From: Sphingobium estronivorans
GTDB lineage: Bacteria; Pseudomonadota; Alphaproteobacteria; Sphingomonadales; Sphingomonadaceae
Length of the DNA stretch: 64,000 bases
Direction: 5' to 3'
Assembly (NCBI RefSeq): GCF_008692605.1
Contig: NZ_LFCT01000002.1
Coordinates: 62,001-126,000, forward strand
The stretch's first letter is position 1. Every line of letters begins with the position of its first letter. Shown one piece after another: positions 16,328 to 23,967 of the stretch. The translations under genes were made by a program, and so were the position numbers. A model generated the notes under the pieces. The model had not been told where the DNA came from and did not search any database. It worked only from the letters and a program-made list of their open reading frames with translations.

Positions 16328-18658
16328 TCAATAGCTGAGCTTTGCGTCCACGCCGAAAGTCCGCTTCTTCTTGAAGGAGGCGCTGCCATAGCCAAGACTG
16401 CCGAAGTCGATGCCGAAATCGATATTGCGGTCGTTGGTCAGATTGTCGCCCCAGAAGCCCAGGTCCAGCCTGCCACCGCCGACCGCGATATCGCTCAGCG
16501 AGACACGGGCGCGCAGATTATGGTCCGGGCGTGATCGGATATCGCGATTGAAGGGATTGACCCGGTCCAGCGTGAACCAGTAGACGGTGCTGCGATAGGA
16601 ATAGTCGGCACGCAGCGACAAAGTGCCGATGCCGAATTCGTGGTCATATTGCGCGCCAACATGGGTGTTTAACTTGGCGGTCTGTGACATGCGTGCTTCG
16701 GAGGCGACGTTGATCACCGCGTCGGTGATGGGATCGCGGTAGAGATAGCTCTTATATTTGGGTGAGGTATAGCCAACCGAACCATCGATCGTCAGGCCAG
16801 GGACAGGGACGGCGGTGAGTTCGGCTTCCACCCCGCGATAGGCGACGCGACCTGCATTGGCGATGGTCGATGTTGCCCCGCCGGTACCCGCCAGAAATTG
16901 CGGGATCTGCAGATTTTTATAATCCACATAGAAGGCCGACAGATTGGTGCGCAAGCGGCGATCAAACCATTCGGCCTTCACGCCGGCTTCATACGATATG
17001 GCCTTTTCCGGCGCGAAGATGTTGATCTCCGAAGCGGACGGATTGATGCCGCCCGCGCGGTAGCCGCTCGATACGCGGGCATAGGTCATCAAGTCCTGAC
17101 GCAGCTTGTAATTGGCGGAGATCAGCCAAGAGAAGTTATTATAGGATACCTGACCATCGAGGTTGGGCTGCACATCACCGGCAAGCGTCAGCCATTTCCT
17201 GTCCTTTGTATAACGAGCGCCGCCGGTCAGTTCCAGATCGCTGCTTGGCGAATAGCTGAGCTGGCCGAAAACGGCATAGGAACGTGCCTTTCCATGAAAT
17301 GCCTGGAGTGGCGAAAGATTTACACCCGCATCGCCCCCGGGAAGCACGAAGGTCAACTGTTGATAATTGGCTTCGGATGACTTTTCATGAAAATAGAAGG
17401 CGCCGCCGACATATTTGAACGCCCCGGCTTCGCCCAGCAACTGCACTTCCTGAGAAAACTGACGCTGACGCTGCGTAGTGTAGCCGTCATAGGGCGTCAC
17501 CGGCTGGACTCCGGTGGGCAGGACGGTGCCGTCGACGAACAGCAGCGGGCTCAAGGTGAAGCCAAGCAACTGTCCGTTGCCCGACAGGCCGTTGGCGCCA
17601 TCCTGGCGATAGGCGCGATAGGCCGTGATCGATTTGATCGCGAGGGCGGGCATAAGCTGATAATTGAGCGTCAGGGCATGGCCGTAGACCCGCGCCTTGA
17701 CGCTGAAGGTTGGGTTACCATTGAGGTCCATGGCCGGTTGTTGTTCACCCCGGCGCAGTCCTTCTGGCCCGATCTGAAATGCTGAACCGCCGAGAGCCTG
17801 GGAACTTCCATAATAGGTACGAACATCATCTGTTGCATTGATGACCTGGAAGAAGGTCGGGGCGCCTTCACGGACATTATAATCGAAACCGTAATTGACG
17901 GTTAGCTTGCCGAAATCACCTTGGACAGCAGCGGTGACGGCATCGCTGTTGAGGGCGCCGGGGTCCTTGCTCGACGGAGCCAGACTATTGTCAAAATAGC
18001 CGTTTTTCTGCCGATGCATGTAGGAGACCGTAGCTTTGATCGGCATGTTGCCGATCAGGCCGGTGTCGAACCGCGCGCGCGCGAACCAGTCGTCGAACGT
18101 GCCATAACCCGCTTTCCCCTCAAAGCCCGGATCGTCGGTGGGCTTGCGGCTTACGAGTTGGATCGCGCCGCCCACACTGTTGCGTCCGAACAGCGTACCC
18201 TGGGGGCCGCGCAGCACTTCGATGCGCTCCAGATCGACCAGGTCAAAGATCGCCCCCGCTGATCGCGCGATATAGACGCCGTCGAGATAGATGCCGACGC
18301 CCTGTTCCGACACTGCACTAGGCGACGCGTTGCCGATGCCGCGAATGAACACCGACGCGGCGGTGATCGACGCGGGCTGCGCGCTGATGCCGAGATTCGG
18401 AGTGAATTGCGCCGTCGCCACCACATCGCGGATATTAAGCTTGTCCAGCATTTCGCCGGTCAGGGCGGTCACGGCCACTGGCGTTTCCTGAATATTTTCG
18501 CGCGTCCGCCGCGCAGTCACGACAATGGTGCCGAGTTGAGCATCGGCCTGAACAACCGGCTTTTCCGCCTGCGGTTCCGCCGCCCCGGCCGTACCGCAAA
18601 TCGCGCTTAACGCCGCGCCAGAAAGCAACAAATTGCGCGATAAACGCCGTAACATCAT
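16328..18658 (-). CDS. TonB-dependent outer-membrane receptor
   Basis: A 776-residue receptor with a signal peptide (~1-26), an N-terminal plug (GTIVVTARRTRENIQETPVA start, residues ~43-62, to ~150) and a 22-stranded barrel region ending in KKRTFGVDAKLSY with the terminal aromatic residue. It resembles the large sphingomonad class that takes up plant or aromatic catabolites rather than siderophores. It diverges from the Rid/GMC gene pair with 180 bp between and belongs to the catabolic block. A GAGAGGGAAATGTC leader gives a good Shine-Dalgarno. The substrate is unknown. Confidence 0.88.
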   Translation of the reverse strand: MMLRRLSRNLLLSGAALSAICGTAGAAEPQAEKPVVQADAQLGTIVVTARRTRENIQETPVAVTALTGEMLDKLNIRDVVATAQFTPNLGISAQPASITAASVFIRGIGNASPSAVSEQGVGIYLDGVYIARSAGAIFDLVDLERIEVLRGPQGTLFGRNSVGGAIQLVSRKPTDDPGFEGKAGYGTFDDWFARARFDTGLIGNMPIKATVSYMHRQKNGYFDNSLAPSSKDPGALNSDAVTAAVQGDFGKLTVNYGFDYNVREGAPTFFQVINATDDVRTYYGSSQALGGSAFQIGPEGLRRGEQQPAMDLNGNPTFSVKARVYGHALTLNYQLMPALAIKSITAYRAYRQDGANGLSGNGQLLGFTLSPLLFVDGTVLPTGVQPVTPYDGYTTQRQRQFSQEVQLLGEAGAFKYVGGAFYFHEKSSEANYQQLTFVLPGGDAGVNLSPLQAFHGKARSYAVFGQLSYSPSSDLELTGGARYTKDRKWLTLAGDVQPNLDGQVSYNNFSWLISANYKLRQDLMTYARVSSGYRAGGINPSASEINIFAPEKAISYEAGVKAEWFDRRLRTNLSAFYVDYKNLQIPQFLAGTGGATSTIANAGRVAYRGVEAELTAVPVPGLTIDGSVGYTSPKYKSYLYRDPITDAVINVASEARMSQTAKLNTHVGAQYDHEFGIGTLSLRADYSYRSTVYWFTLDRVNPFNRDIRSRPDHNLRARVSLSDIAVGGGRLDLGFWGDNLTNDRNIDFGIDFGSLGYGSASFKKKRTFGVDAKLSY

Positions 18659-18838
18659 GACATTTCCCTCTCTTTGCGTAGCCGGTTCGGCTTATCACTC
18701 CTGATTCTTTGCATGCTGACACAGAGTTTCTGCACAAACAAGACATTGTGTAGTGTTTGTGTCCGAGCTATACGATGGCGCTGCCGTCGCTGATCGCGCC
18801 CGGCGCCCGCAGGTCACGGAAAAAAGGAGAGGGAAGAC

Positions 18839-19213
18839 ATGTCCGATACCGATGCCGCCGCCAGCTATGGTTATTGCGAGGCACGCATCGCTGGCCGCAT
18901 CCTATTCTGCTCAGGCCAGATCGGCATAGAGGTCGACGGCAGCGTACCGCCCGATCCGTCCCGCCAGTATGAGCTGGCCTTCGCCGCGCTGGGGGAGGTT
19001 CTGCGCCGCCATGGATGCGGTGCTGGCGATATCGTGGATCTCACCTCTTTCCATGTCGGCTATCCCGCGCACATGGACGGTTTCATAGCCGCGAAGTCCG
19101 CGTTCATGCAGGGCGGGAACACCTGCTGGACTGCGATTGGCGTCAGCGCGCTGGGCCATCCCGGCTCGATCGTCGAGATCAAGGCCGTCGCCCTGCTACC
19201 ACACACCCTATAG
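18839..19213 (+). CDS. Rid family protein lacking the catalytic arginine
   Basis: A 124-residue Rid (YjgF/YER057c) protein with the family core, from FCSGQIGI (~21-28) to a C-terminal IVEIKAVALLP. In true RidA imine/enamine deaminases a conserved arginine lies in a PARS-like loop; here the equivalent loop reads NTCWTAIG, so that arginine is absent. This places it with non-deaminase Rid subfamilies of unclear role, several of which sit in catabolic operons. It is 48 bp upstream of the GMC oxidoreductase gene and surely co-transcribed with it. A GGGAAG Shine-Dalgarno supports ATG 18839. Confidence 0.8.
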   Translation: MSDTDAAASYGYCEARIAGRILFCSGQIGIEVDGSVPPDPSRQYELAFAALGEVLRRHGCGAGDIVDLTSFHVGYPAHMDGFIAAKSAFMQGGNTCWTAIGVSALGHPGSIVEIKAVALLPHTL

Positions 19214-19261
19214 CGCCCGCTTTCCCCCGCATTTCCATTCCTCTCCTCTTGGAGCGACCGC

Positions 19262-20863
19262 ATGCAATCAGGCACAGAATTTGACTATATCATCGTGGGC
19301 GCGGGATCGGCGGGATGCGTCCTTGCCAACCGGCTTTCCGCCGATCCGCACGTTCAGGTCCTCCTCCTCGAAGCGGGCGGGCGCGATCGCAACCCCCTGA
19401 TCCATATTCCAGCCGGTTTCTTCCCGATGCTGCAAGGTGGGATGGCAAGCTGGCACTATCAGACCACGCCGCAGCGGCATCTCGACAATCGCGTTTTGGC
19501 TGATGCGCGCGGCAAGGTGCTTGGCGGTAGCAGTTCCATCAACGGCATGTGCTACAGCCGTGGCAGTCCCGAGATTTTCGACCATTGGGCGAGCCTCGGC
19601 AACAGCGGCTGGTCCTATGAAGAGGTGCTCCCCTATTTCAGGCGCGCCGAGTGCAGTGCCCATGGCGAAGACCATTTCCATGGCGGCAGCGGCCCCTTAC
19701 CGGTGACGCGCGCGGAGATCCGCAACTCCGGCCAGCGGGCGTGGATCGAAGCCGCGCAGCAGGCTGGCTATCCCTATAGCGACGATCATAATGGCGCGGT
19801 GCCAGAAGGATTTGGGCCCTCTGAACATACCATCCGCAACGGCCGTCGGATGAGCACCGCCGTTGCCTATCTGCATCCGGTCGGGGGGCGGCGCAATCTC
19901 ACCGTCCAGACGAGGGCGACTGTGACCCGGCTGCTGCTGCGGGGCCAGCGCGCGGTGGGAGTCGAATATCGGCAGGGCAAGGAAATCCGCCAGGTCCACG
20001 CCGCCCGAGAGGTGATCGTGAGCGGGGGCACATTCCAGTCCGCCCAGTTGCTGATGCTGTCCGGCATCGGCGAAGGCGATCATCTGACATCGCTGGGGAT
20101 CAGCACCGTCGTCGACCTTAAGGGCGTCGGCCAGAATCTGCATGACCATATCGGCACGCAGGTCCAGATCGGCTGTCCTGAGCCTGTCTCCGACTATAAA
20201 TTCGCGACCAGCCCGGCGCGCATGGCAGCGGCGGCCTTGCGCTACATGGTTACGCGCGGCGGCCCGCTGGCGAACAGCGGCACCGATGCGGTTGCCTATC
20301 TGCGCTCGGGTGCGCCGGGGCATGACGAACTCGATCTCAAATATTATTACCTCCCGATGCTGCTGGGCGCGGGTGGCAGGCCGGTGCGCGAGCATGGCTT
20401 CACCAAGCTGGTGATCCTCACCCGGCCGGAAAGCCGGGGCGAATTGAAACTGCGCTCCGCGGATCCCACGGACCAGCCGCTCATAAATGCCAATTATCTC
20501 GCAGAGGAACGGGATCGGGATGCACTGCGCCGGGGCATCCGGATCGCGCGAGAGATTTTGGCGCAGCCCGCCTATGCCCGTTTTCGGGGACAGGAATATG
20601 CGCCCGGCAATGCCTGCGTGAGCGACGCTGATCTGGACGCTTTTTTCCGCAGCACCTGCAACGTCAATTATGAAGCGGTCGGAACCTGCCGCATGGGGCA
20701 AGATGCGCTTGCTGTCGTGGATGCGCGGCTGCAGGTACATGGGATGGAGGGGCTGCGGGTCGTCGATGGATCGGTCATGCCGCGCATCACCACCGGCGAC
20801 CCCAACGCGACGATCATCATGATCGCGGAAAAGGCTGCCGACATGATCCTGGCCGGGGATTGA
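19262..20863 (+). CDS. GMC family flavin oxidoreductase with altered active site
   Basis: A 533-residue GMC oxidoreductase (choline/alcohol dehydrogenase group). The ADP-binding motif is IIVGAGSAGC (~10-19), followed by GMC signature 1 (LGGSSSINGMCYSRG) and signature 2 (GGTFQSAQLLMLSGIG). Near the C-terminus the conserved Y-H-x-V-G-T-C segment reads YEAVGTCRMG: the usual catalytic His is Glu471. The second active-site position is the Asn in DPNATII. Family enzymes oxidise alcohols with FAD; loss of the first His may change chemistry or abolish activity. The gene follows the Rid gene and ends the right half of the catabolic block. PEG dehydrogenase (PegA) is a same-size relative in sphingomonads, but the peg neighbours are missing. 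Confidence 0.85.
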   Translation: MQSGTEFDYIIVGAGSAGCVLANRLSADPHVQVLLLEAGGRDRNPLIHIPAGFFPMLQGGMASWHYQTTPQRHLDNRVLADARGKVLGGSSSINGMCYSRGSPEIFDHWASLGNSGWSYEEVLPYFRRAECSAHGEDHFHGGSGPLPVTRAEIRNSGQRAWIEAAQQAGYPYSDDHNGAVPEGFGPSEHTIRNGRRMSTAVAYLHPVGGRRNLTVQTRATVTRLLLRGQRAVGVEYRQGKEIRQVHAAREVIVSGGTFQSAQLLMLSGIGEGDHLTSLGISTVVDLKGVGQNLHDHIGTQVQIGCPEPVSDYKFATSPARMAAAALRYMVTRGGPLANSGTDAVAYLRSGAPGHDELDLKYYYLPMLLGAGGRPVREHGFTKLVILTRPESRGELKLRSADPTDQPLINANYLAEERDRDALRRGIRIAREILAQPAYARFRGQEYAPGNACVSDADLDAFFRSTCNVNYEAVGTCRMGQDALAVVDARLQVHGMEGLRVVDGSVMPRITTGDPNATIIMIAEKAADMILAGD

Positions 20864-20896
20864 GGACGAAGGGAGAGATTATATGCATCGTCGACG

Positions 20897-20922
20897 CAGG
20901 TAGAATACTTCACACAGGTCGA
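20897..20922. repeat. Imperfect direct repeat left of compact recombinase
   Basis: CAGGTAGAATACTTCACACA and the following GGTCGA resemble 21797-21823 (CAGGTAGAACGCTTCAGAGT then AGGCCGA). The two copies lie about 900 bp apart in the same orientation and enclose the 210-residue tyrosine recombinase gene. They may be recombination sites or remnants of a duplicated target. Confidence 0.45.
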
Positions 20923-21100
20923 ATGCCATTCAACTGAGCGTGTCGTTTTCTCTTGCGCATGACCAAGGCGATGGGCGTCGTTCGAAATGCAGGTGGCCCT
21001 GCGAACTGACAAGCACGCGTGACTCGTAACGTCCGCTTTCAGGAACGGACATTTTCTCCTTGAAGGGTCAGAAGGGGCGCAGAGCCGACGCGATATAGGT

Positions 21101-21130
21101 CCTGGCTCCTCGCGAGGGTAAGGAGCCAGG
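21101..21130 (-). terminator. Hairpin after the compact recombinase gene
   Basis: A perfect 10-bp stem (CCTGGCTCCT/AGGAGCCAGG) with a 10-nt loop starts 5 bp after the recombinase stop codon on the minus strand. No long T-run follows, so termination efficiency is uncertain. Confidence 0.55.
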
Positions 21131-21135
21131 CAATC

Positions 21136-21768
21136 TCAGATTTCTGTGCCCTCTGCCAACGTGAGGGCGTCCTCGACATCCACACCCAGGTATCTCACTG
21201 TGCTTTCAATCTTCGTGTGCCCGAGCAGGATCTGGACGGCCCGGAGATTTCCGGTCGCCTTGTAGATGATCGATGCCTTGGTCCGCCGGAGAGAGTGGGT
21301 GCCATAATCCTCACTGGGTAAGCCAATTCCTGTGACCCACTCATCGACAAGGCGGGCATATTGCCGTGTGCTGATGTGGGCCGCGTGGTCGGTGCGGCTG
21401 GGGAAGGCGTAGTCCTCCAGGGATCCACCCCGGAGTTCGAGCCACTTGAGGAGGCTGGCGCGAGCATCGTCCATCAGCTCAAACTGAACTGGCCTTCCGG
21501 TCTTTTGCTGAACCACGGTGGCTCGCGTTCGAATTTTCCTATCACAAACAATGTCGCTGATTCTAATCTTCACCAGGTCGCAGCCGCGCAGCTTGCTATC
21601 GATGGCGAGATCAAAGAGGGCCCGATCCCGAATGCGTCCATGCTGGTCGAGGAAGAAACGGACGGCCCAGATCTGACGGGGTTTGAGCGCGCGCTTCGCC
21701 CCCACCTTGCGTCCGGCGTTCCAAGATACTCGCTCGCGAGCGGCGGGATCAAATTCTGACAATCCCAT
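21136..21768 (-). CDS. Compact tyrosine recombinase (catalytic domain only)
   Basis: A 210-residue protein that is essentially the catalytic domain of a tyrosine recombinase. All active-site residues can be placed: Arg61 (SKLRGCDL), Lys89 (QQKTGR), His158 and Arg161 (HSLRRTK), His184 (LGHTKIE) and the nucleophile Tyr193 (VRYLG). It lacks the N-terminal core-binding domain of normal integrases. It sits between the catabolic and defence modules, is flanked by imperfect direct repeats, and ends in a hairpin. It could move or invert a local segment, or be a leftover of how the catabolic module arrived. Confidence 0.85.
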   Translation of the reverse strand: MGLSEFDPAARERVSWNAGRKVGAKRALKPRQIWAVRFFLDQHGRIRDRALFDLAIDSKLRGCDLVKIRISDIVCDRKIRTRATVVQQKTGRPVQFELMDDARASLLKWLELRGGSLEDYAFPSRTDHAAHISTRQYARLVDEWVTGIGLPSEDYGTHSLRRTKASIIYKATGNLRAVQILLGHTKIESTVRYLGVDVEDALTLAEGTEI

Positions 21769-21796
21769 GACACGTCTCCTAAGGCCATGATGGCCA

Positions 21797-21823
21797 CAGG
21801 TAGAACGCTTCAGAGTAGGCCGA
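21797..21823. repeat. Imperfect direct repeat right of compact recombinase
   Basis: Right-hand partner of the repeat at 20897-20922 (shared CAGGTAGAA, CTTCA and AGG-CGA blocks with one gap). It runs directly into the 34-bp repeat copy at 21820-21852. Confidence 0.45.
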
Positions 21824-21852
21824 CCCTTCTTAGCCGCTCAGGCGAATTTTTC
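21820..21852. repeat. Imperfect 34-bp repeat, copy 2
   Basis: Starts CCGACCCTTC, ends ATTTTTC and matches 11965-11998 at 29 of 34 aligned positions with one 1-bp gap, same orientation. The two copies are 9.86 kb apart and enclose exactly the catabolic block plus the compact recombinase. Confidence 0.5.
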
Positions 21853-22026
21853 AGCCTCCAGATAGCGGACATGGCATGGACGCGCTCGGTCGTCCGTCAG
21901 TCGGCTCTGTTGGACATTCGCGACAATCGGCTTTCAGCGATGAACCCCGGATATCGGATGTCGGCGGTGCAGACCACCATCCTGCTTCGCGCTTTTTAAT
22001 CGCTAATCCAAGATACGCGGTTTACG

Positions 22027-22983
22027 TCATCGTGACCGGCTAAATGGCAGCGTTCGCCCTCCAAACTTCTTGACCTGGGCGGCGACGCCCTTTCGGATCA
22101 GCGACACCGCTCGTTCGTTGGGGTTCCCGCTAAGTAGGAAGAGCGAAAACTGACGCAGCTTGTGCCGGGTCATGATCAGGATCGGCTCGGATACGAAGCT
22201 AAATATAGAGCGCAGGCGCTCAGCTGCAAATCTTTCGACCTTGTCCGGGTCGGCATTTCGGCTCGGGCTTGCCGGTGCAGCGAAGTCGAAAAGATCGGCG
22301 GATTTGGGGCTGTACTGGTAGAAGTGCTGTTCCCAGTCAGCGGTGCCGAAAATCTCGTTGAGCGCGGCTCTTTTGCCCGCGTCGAGAGCGGCATGGTCAT
22401 GGCTCAGCTGGCGAAGGGCGGCGTGGAGCGGGAAGAGATACCAGACATCCGCGCGCTGGGTGTCCGCCAGATACCGCAAAGTCTCCCATCGGACCGACAT
22501 GCCATAAGGGTCGAGGAATACCACGGCGCGCTGAAGGCCGCTTCGGCCTGGCTGCGTCCACGGAATGTTCGAGAAGATCCTGCGCAATTCGTCGTTCGCG
22601 TCCCCGGGTACGCATCGGATGTCGCGGTAGGGGAAGTCGGACTTCACCCGCTCGAGGGCGGCGAAGCGTTGCTCATCCTTCTCGATGAAGACGAGATGGC
22701 GGAACGGCGGATCGACGGCGATTGCACGGCGCGCGGAACCCTCGAGGCGGACTCGCTCCATGACGCCTGACCCTTGGCCGAAAAGGCCGCCAGACTTGCT
22801 TTCGATTGTGCGGTCACCTGTTCCGGCGAATGCGTCGATGTACCAAGTTTCGAAGGGGTTGGTTGGCGACGGGCTCGCTTGAAGCGCCCGGGTGTAGAAG
22901 TTGAGGTAATCGGAAACGGCGTTGAGCTTGATCTCGGTCCATCCGCCGCCAAAGGTATGCTCAGTTCTTTCCACATCGGCCAT
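22027..22983 (-). CDS. tcmP: Three-Cys-motif partner protein TcmP (copy 1)
   Basis: A 318-residue protein with the TcmP signature at its N-terminus: HTFGGGWTEIKL (residues ~9-20), a VSDYLNFYTRAL helix and YIDAFAGTGDR (~48-58), which resembles a SAM-methyltransferase motif I. A second conserved part is VFLDPYGMSVRW (~155-166). TcmP proteins are named for regularly occurring beside a Gp37/Gp68 protein that carries a three-cysteine motif, and that partner lies 66 bp upstream on the same strand. Function is not established; nucleic-acid or nucleotide modification is plausible from the folds, and association with mobile elements suggests a role in conflict with phages. The partner gene order here is Gp37/Gp68 first, TcmP second. 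Confidence 0.85.
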   Translation of the reverse strand: MADVERTEHTFGGGWTEIKLNAVSDYLNFYTRALQASPSPTNPFETWYIDAFAGTGDRTIESKSGGLFGQGSGVMERVRLEGSARRAIAVDPPFRHLVFIEKDEQRFAALERVKSDFPYRDIRCVPGDANDELRRIFSNIPWTQPGRSGLQRAVVFLDPYGMSVRWETLRYLADTQRADVWYLFPLHAALRQLSHDHAALDAGKRAALNEIFGTADWEQHFYQYSPKSADLFDFAAPASPSRNADPDKVERFAAERLRSIFSFVSEPILIMTRHKLRQFSLFLLSGNPNERAVSLIRKGVAAQVKKFGGRTLPFSRSR

Positions 22984-23049
22984 GTCGGGTTTGTCTCGGT
23001 TGGGCCTCAGCGGCGTCGTTGATCTCGTCCGGTCCAGGAATGTCCATCG

Positions 23050-23790
23050 TTATGCGGCGCGCGACGCCACGGAAACCGGTAGCTCGTTCCATTCACGTCC
23101 GTCGAGATTGCGCCCGCCGGTCTTCGGGCGGATGCCGCCCCATTGCTTAAAGAAGAAGGCGACCCCCTGTTCTGCACACAGGTCGCGGATCTCGCGCGCC
23201 CACTCGATCGCCATCGGCCGGGCACCCGGTCCACTCTCTCCGCCAGCGATAACCCAATGAATCCCCGTAAGATCGACTTTCCCAACTGAACCAATCAGTG
23301 GTTCAACCGAGAGGAAGCGGACGCCGGCAGGTGCATCACGCAGGTGCGTGATACGAGCGCTCGACTTGCTGTCTTCGACAGAAACTCCGAGCCAGATGTG
23401 AGCGGGCGGTGCGACGTCACGGTAGCGGCGCTTGAGATAGTTGCGCATCAGCGAACTGCGTTTCGTCAGCACTTGGAAGACGTGCCAATCCGCCTTCTCC
23501 ATCGTGTCGAAGACCTGATCGATGAAGACCCGTGGCACCTCTTTGTGGAATAAGTCGCTCATCGAATTGACGAAGATCATCCGCGACCGCTTCCAAGCAA
23601 GCGGCTGTGCCAGACGCTCGGGGCGGAGGGTCAGATCGAAGCCATACTCAAATGGGTGCCCAGGGATACCGCGCCACCGCTCGGAGAAGCGGGCGGCATA
23701 GCAGTTGTCGCAGCCGGCAGTAATCTTCGTACAACCCGTGACGGGATTCCACGTCGCATCTGTCCACTCGATTGCACTGCCGTCGGCCAT
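23050..23790 (-). CDS. Phage Gp37/Gp68 family (DUF5131) three-Cys-motif protein
   Basis: A 246-residue protein of the Gp37/Gp68 (DUF5131) family. After IEWTDATWNP comes the three-cysteine cluster TGCTKITAGCDNCYA (~18-32), reminiscent of a radical-SAM iron-sulfur site but with different spacing. Other family blocks are FVNSMSDLFH, VFQVLTKR, WLGVSVED, RFLSVEPLIG, WVIAGGESGPGARP and FFFKQWGG. ATG 23790 is preferred to GTG 23796 for its spacing to AGGGG. It heads the minus-strand pair with TcmP copy 1 and diverges from TcmP copy 2 across 177 bp. The three-Cys protein could be a metal-dependent enzyme whose substrate or nucleic acid is handled by the TcmP partners (inference). Confidence 0.88.
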   Translation of the reverse strand: MADGSAIEWTDATWNPVTGCTKITAGCDNCYAARFSERWRGIPGHPFEYGFDLTLRPERLAQPLAWKRSRMIFVNSMSDLFHKEVPRVFIDQVFDTMEKADWHVFQVLTKRSSLMRNYLKRRYRDVAPPAHIWLGVSVEDSKSSARITHLRDAPAGVRFLSVEPLIGSVGKVDLTGIHWVIAGGESGPGARPMAIEWAREIRDLCAEQGVAFFFKQWGGIRPKTGGRNLDGREWNELPVSVASRAA

Positions 23791-23967
23791 ATTCACGCGC
23801 CCCTAGAACGTACCGTGAATCCTGCCATATCGCGAATCGCGGAGCAACGAGTTTCGGTAACAAAATTGGAAAATACGAACGAAATGAATGAGAAGGGTAT
23901 GGACAGTCGCTGTAAGTATTACTCATAACTCATCTATGGCCGCAGGGCGCCAACGAGGCATCAATCC

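Noticed and set aside
18839-19213. Calling the Rid protein a true RidA enamine/imine deaminase
   Set aside because: The conserved catalytic arginine is absent from the expected loop.
16328-20863. Polyethylene-glycol degradation (peg) operon
   Set aside because: A GMC enzyme and a TonB receptor are present, but the aldehyde dehydrogenase, acyl-CoA ligase and AraC-type regulator are missing and the GMC active site differs.
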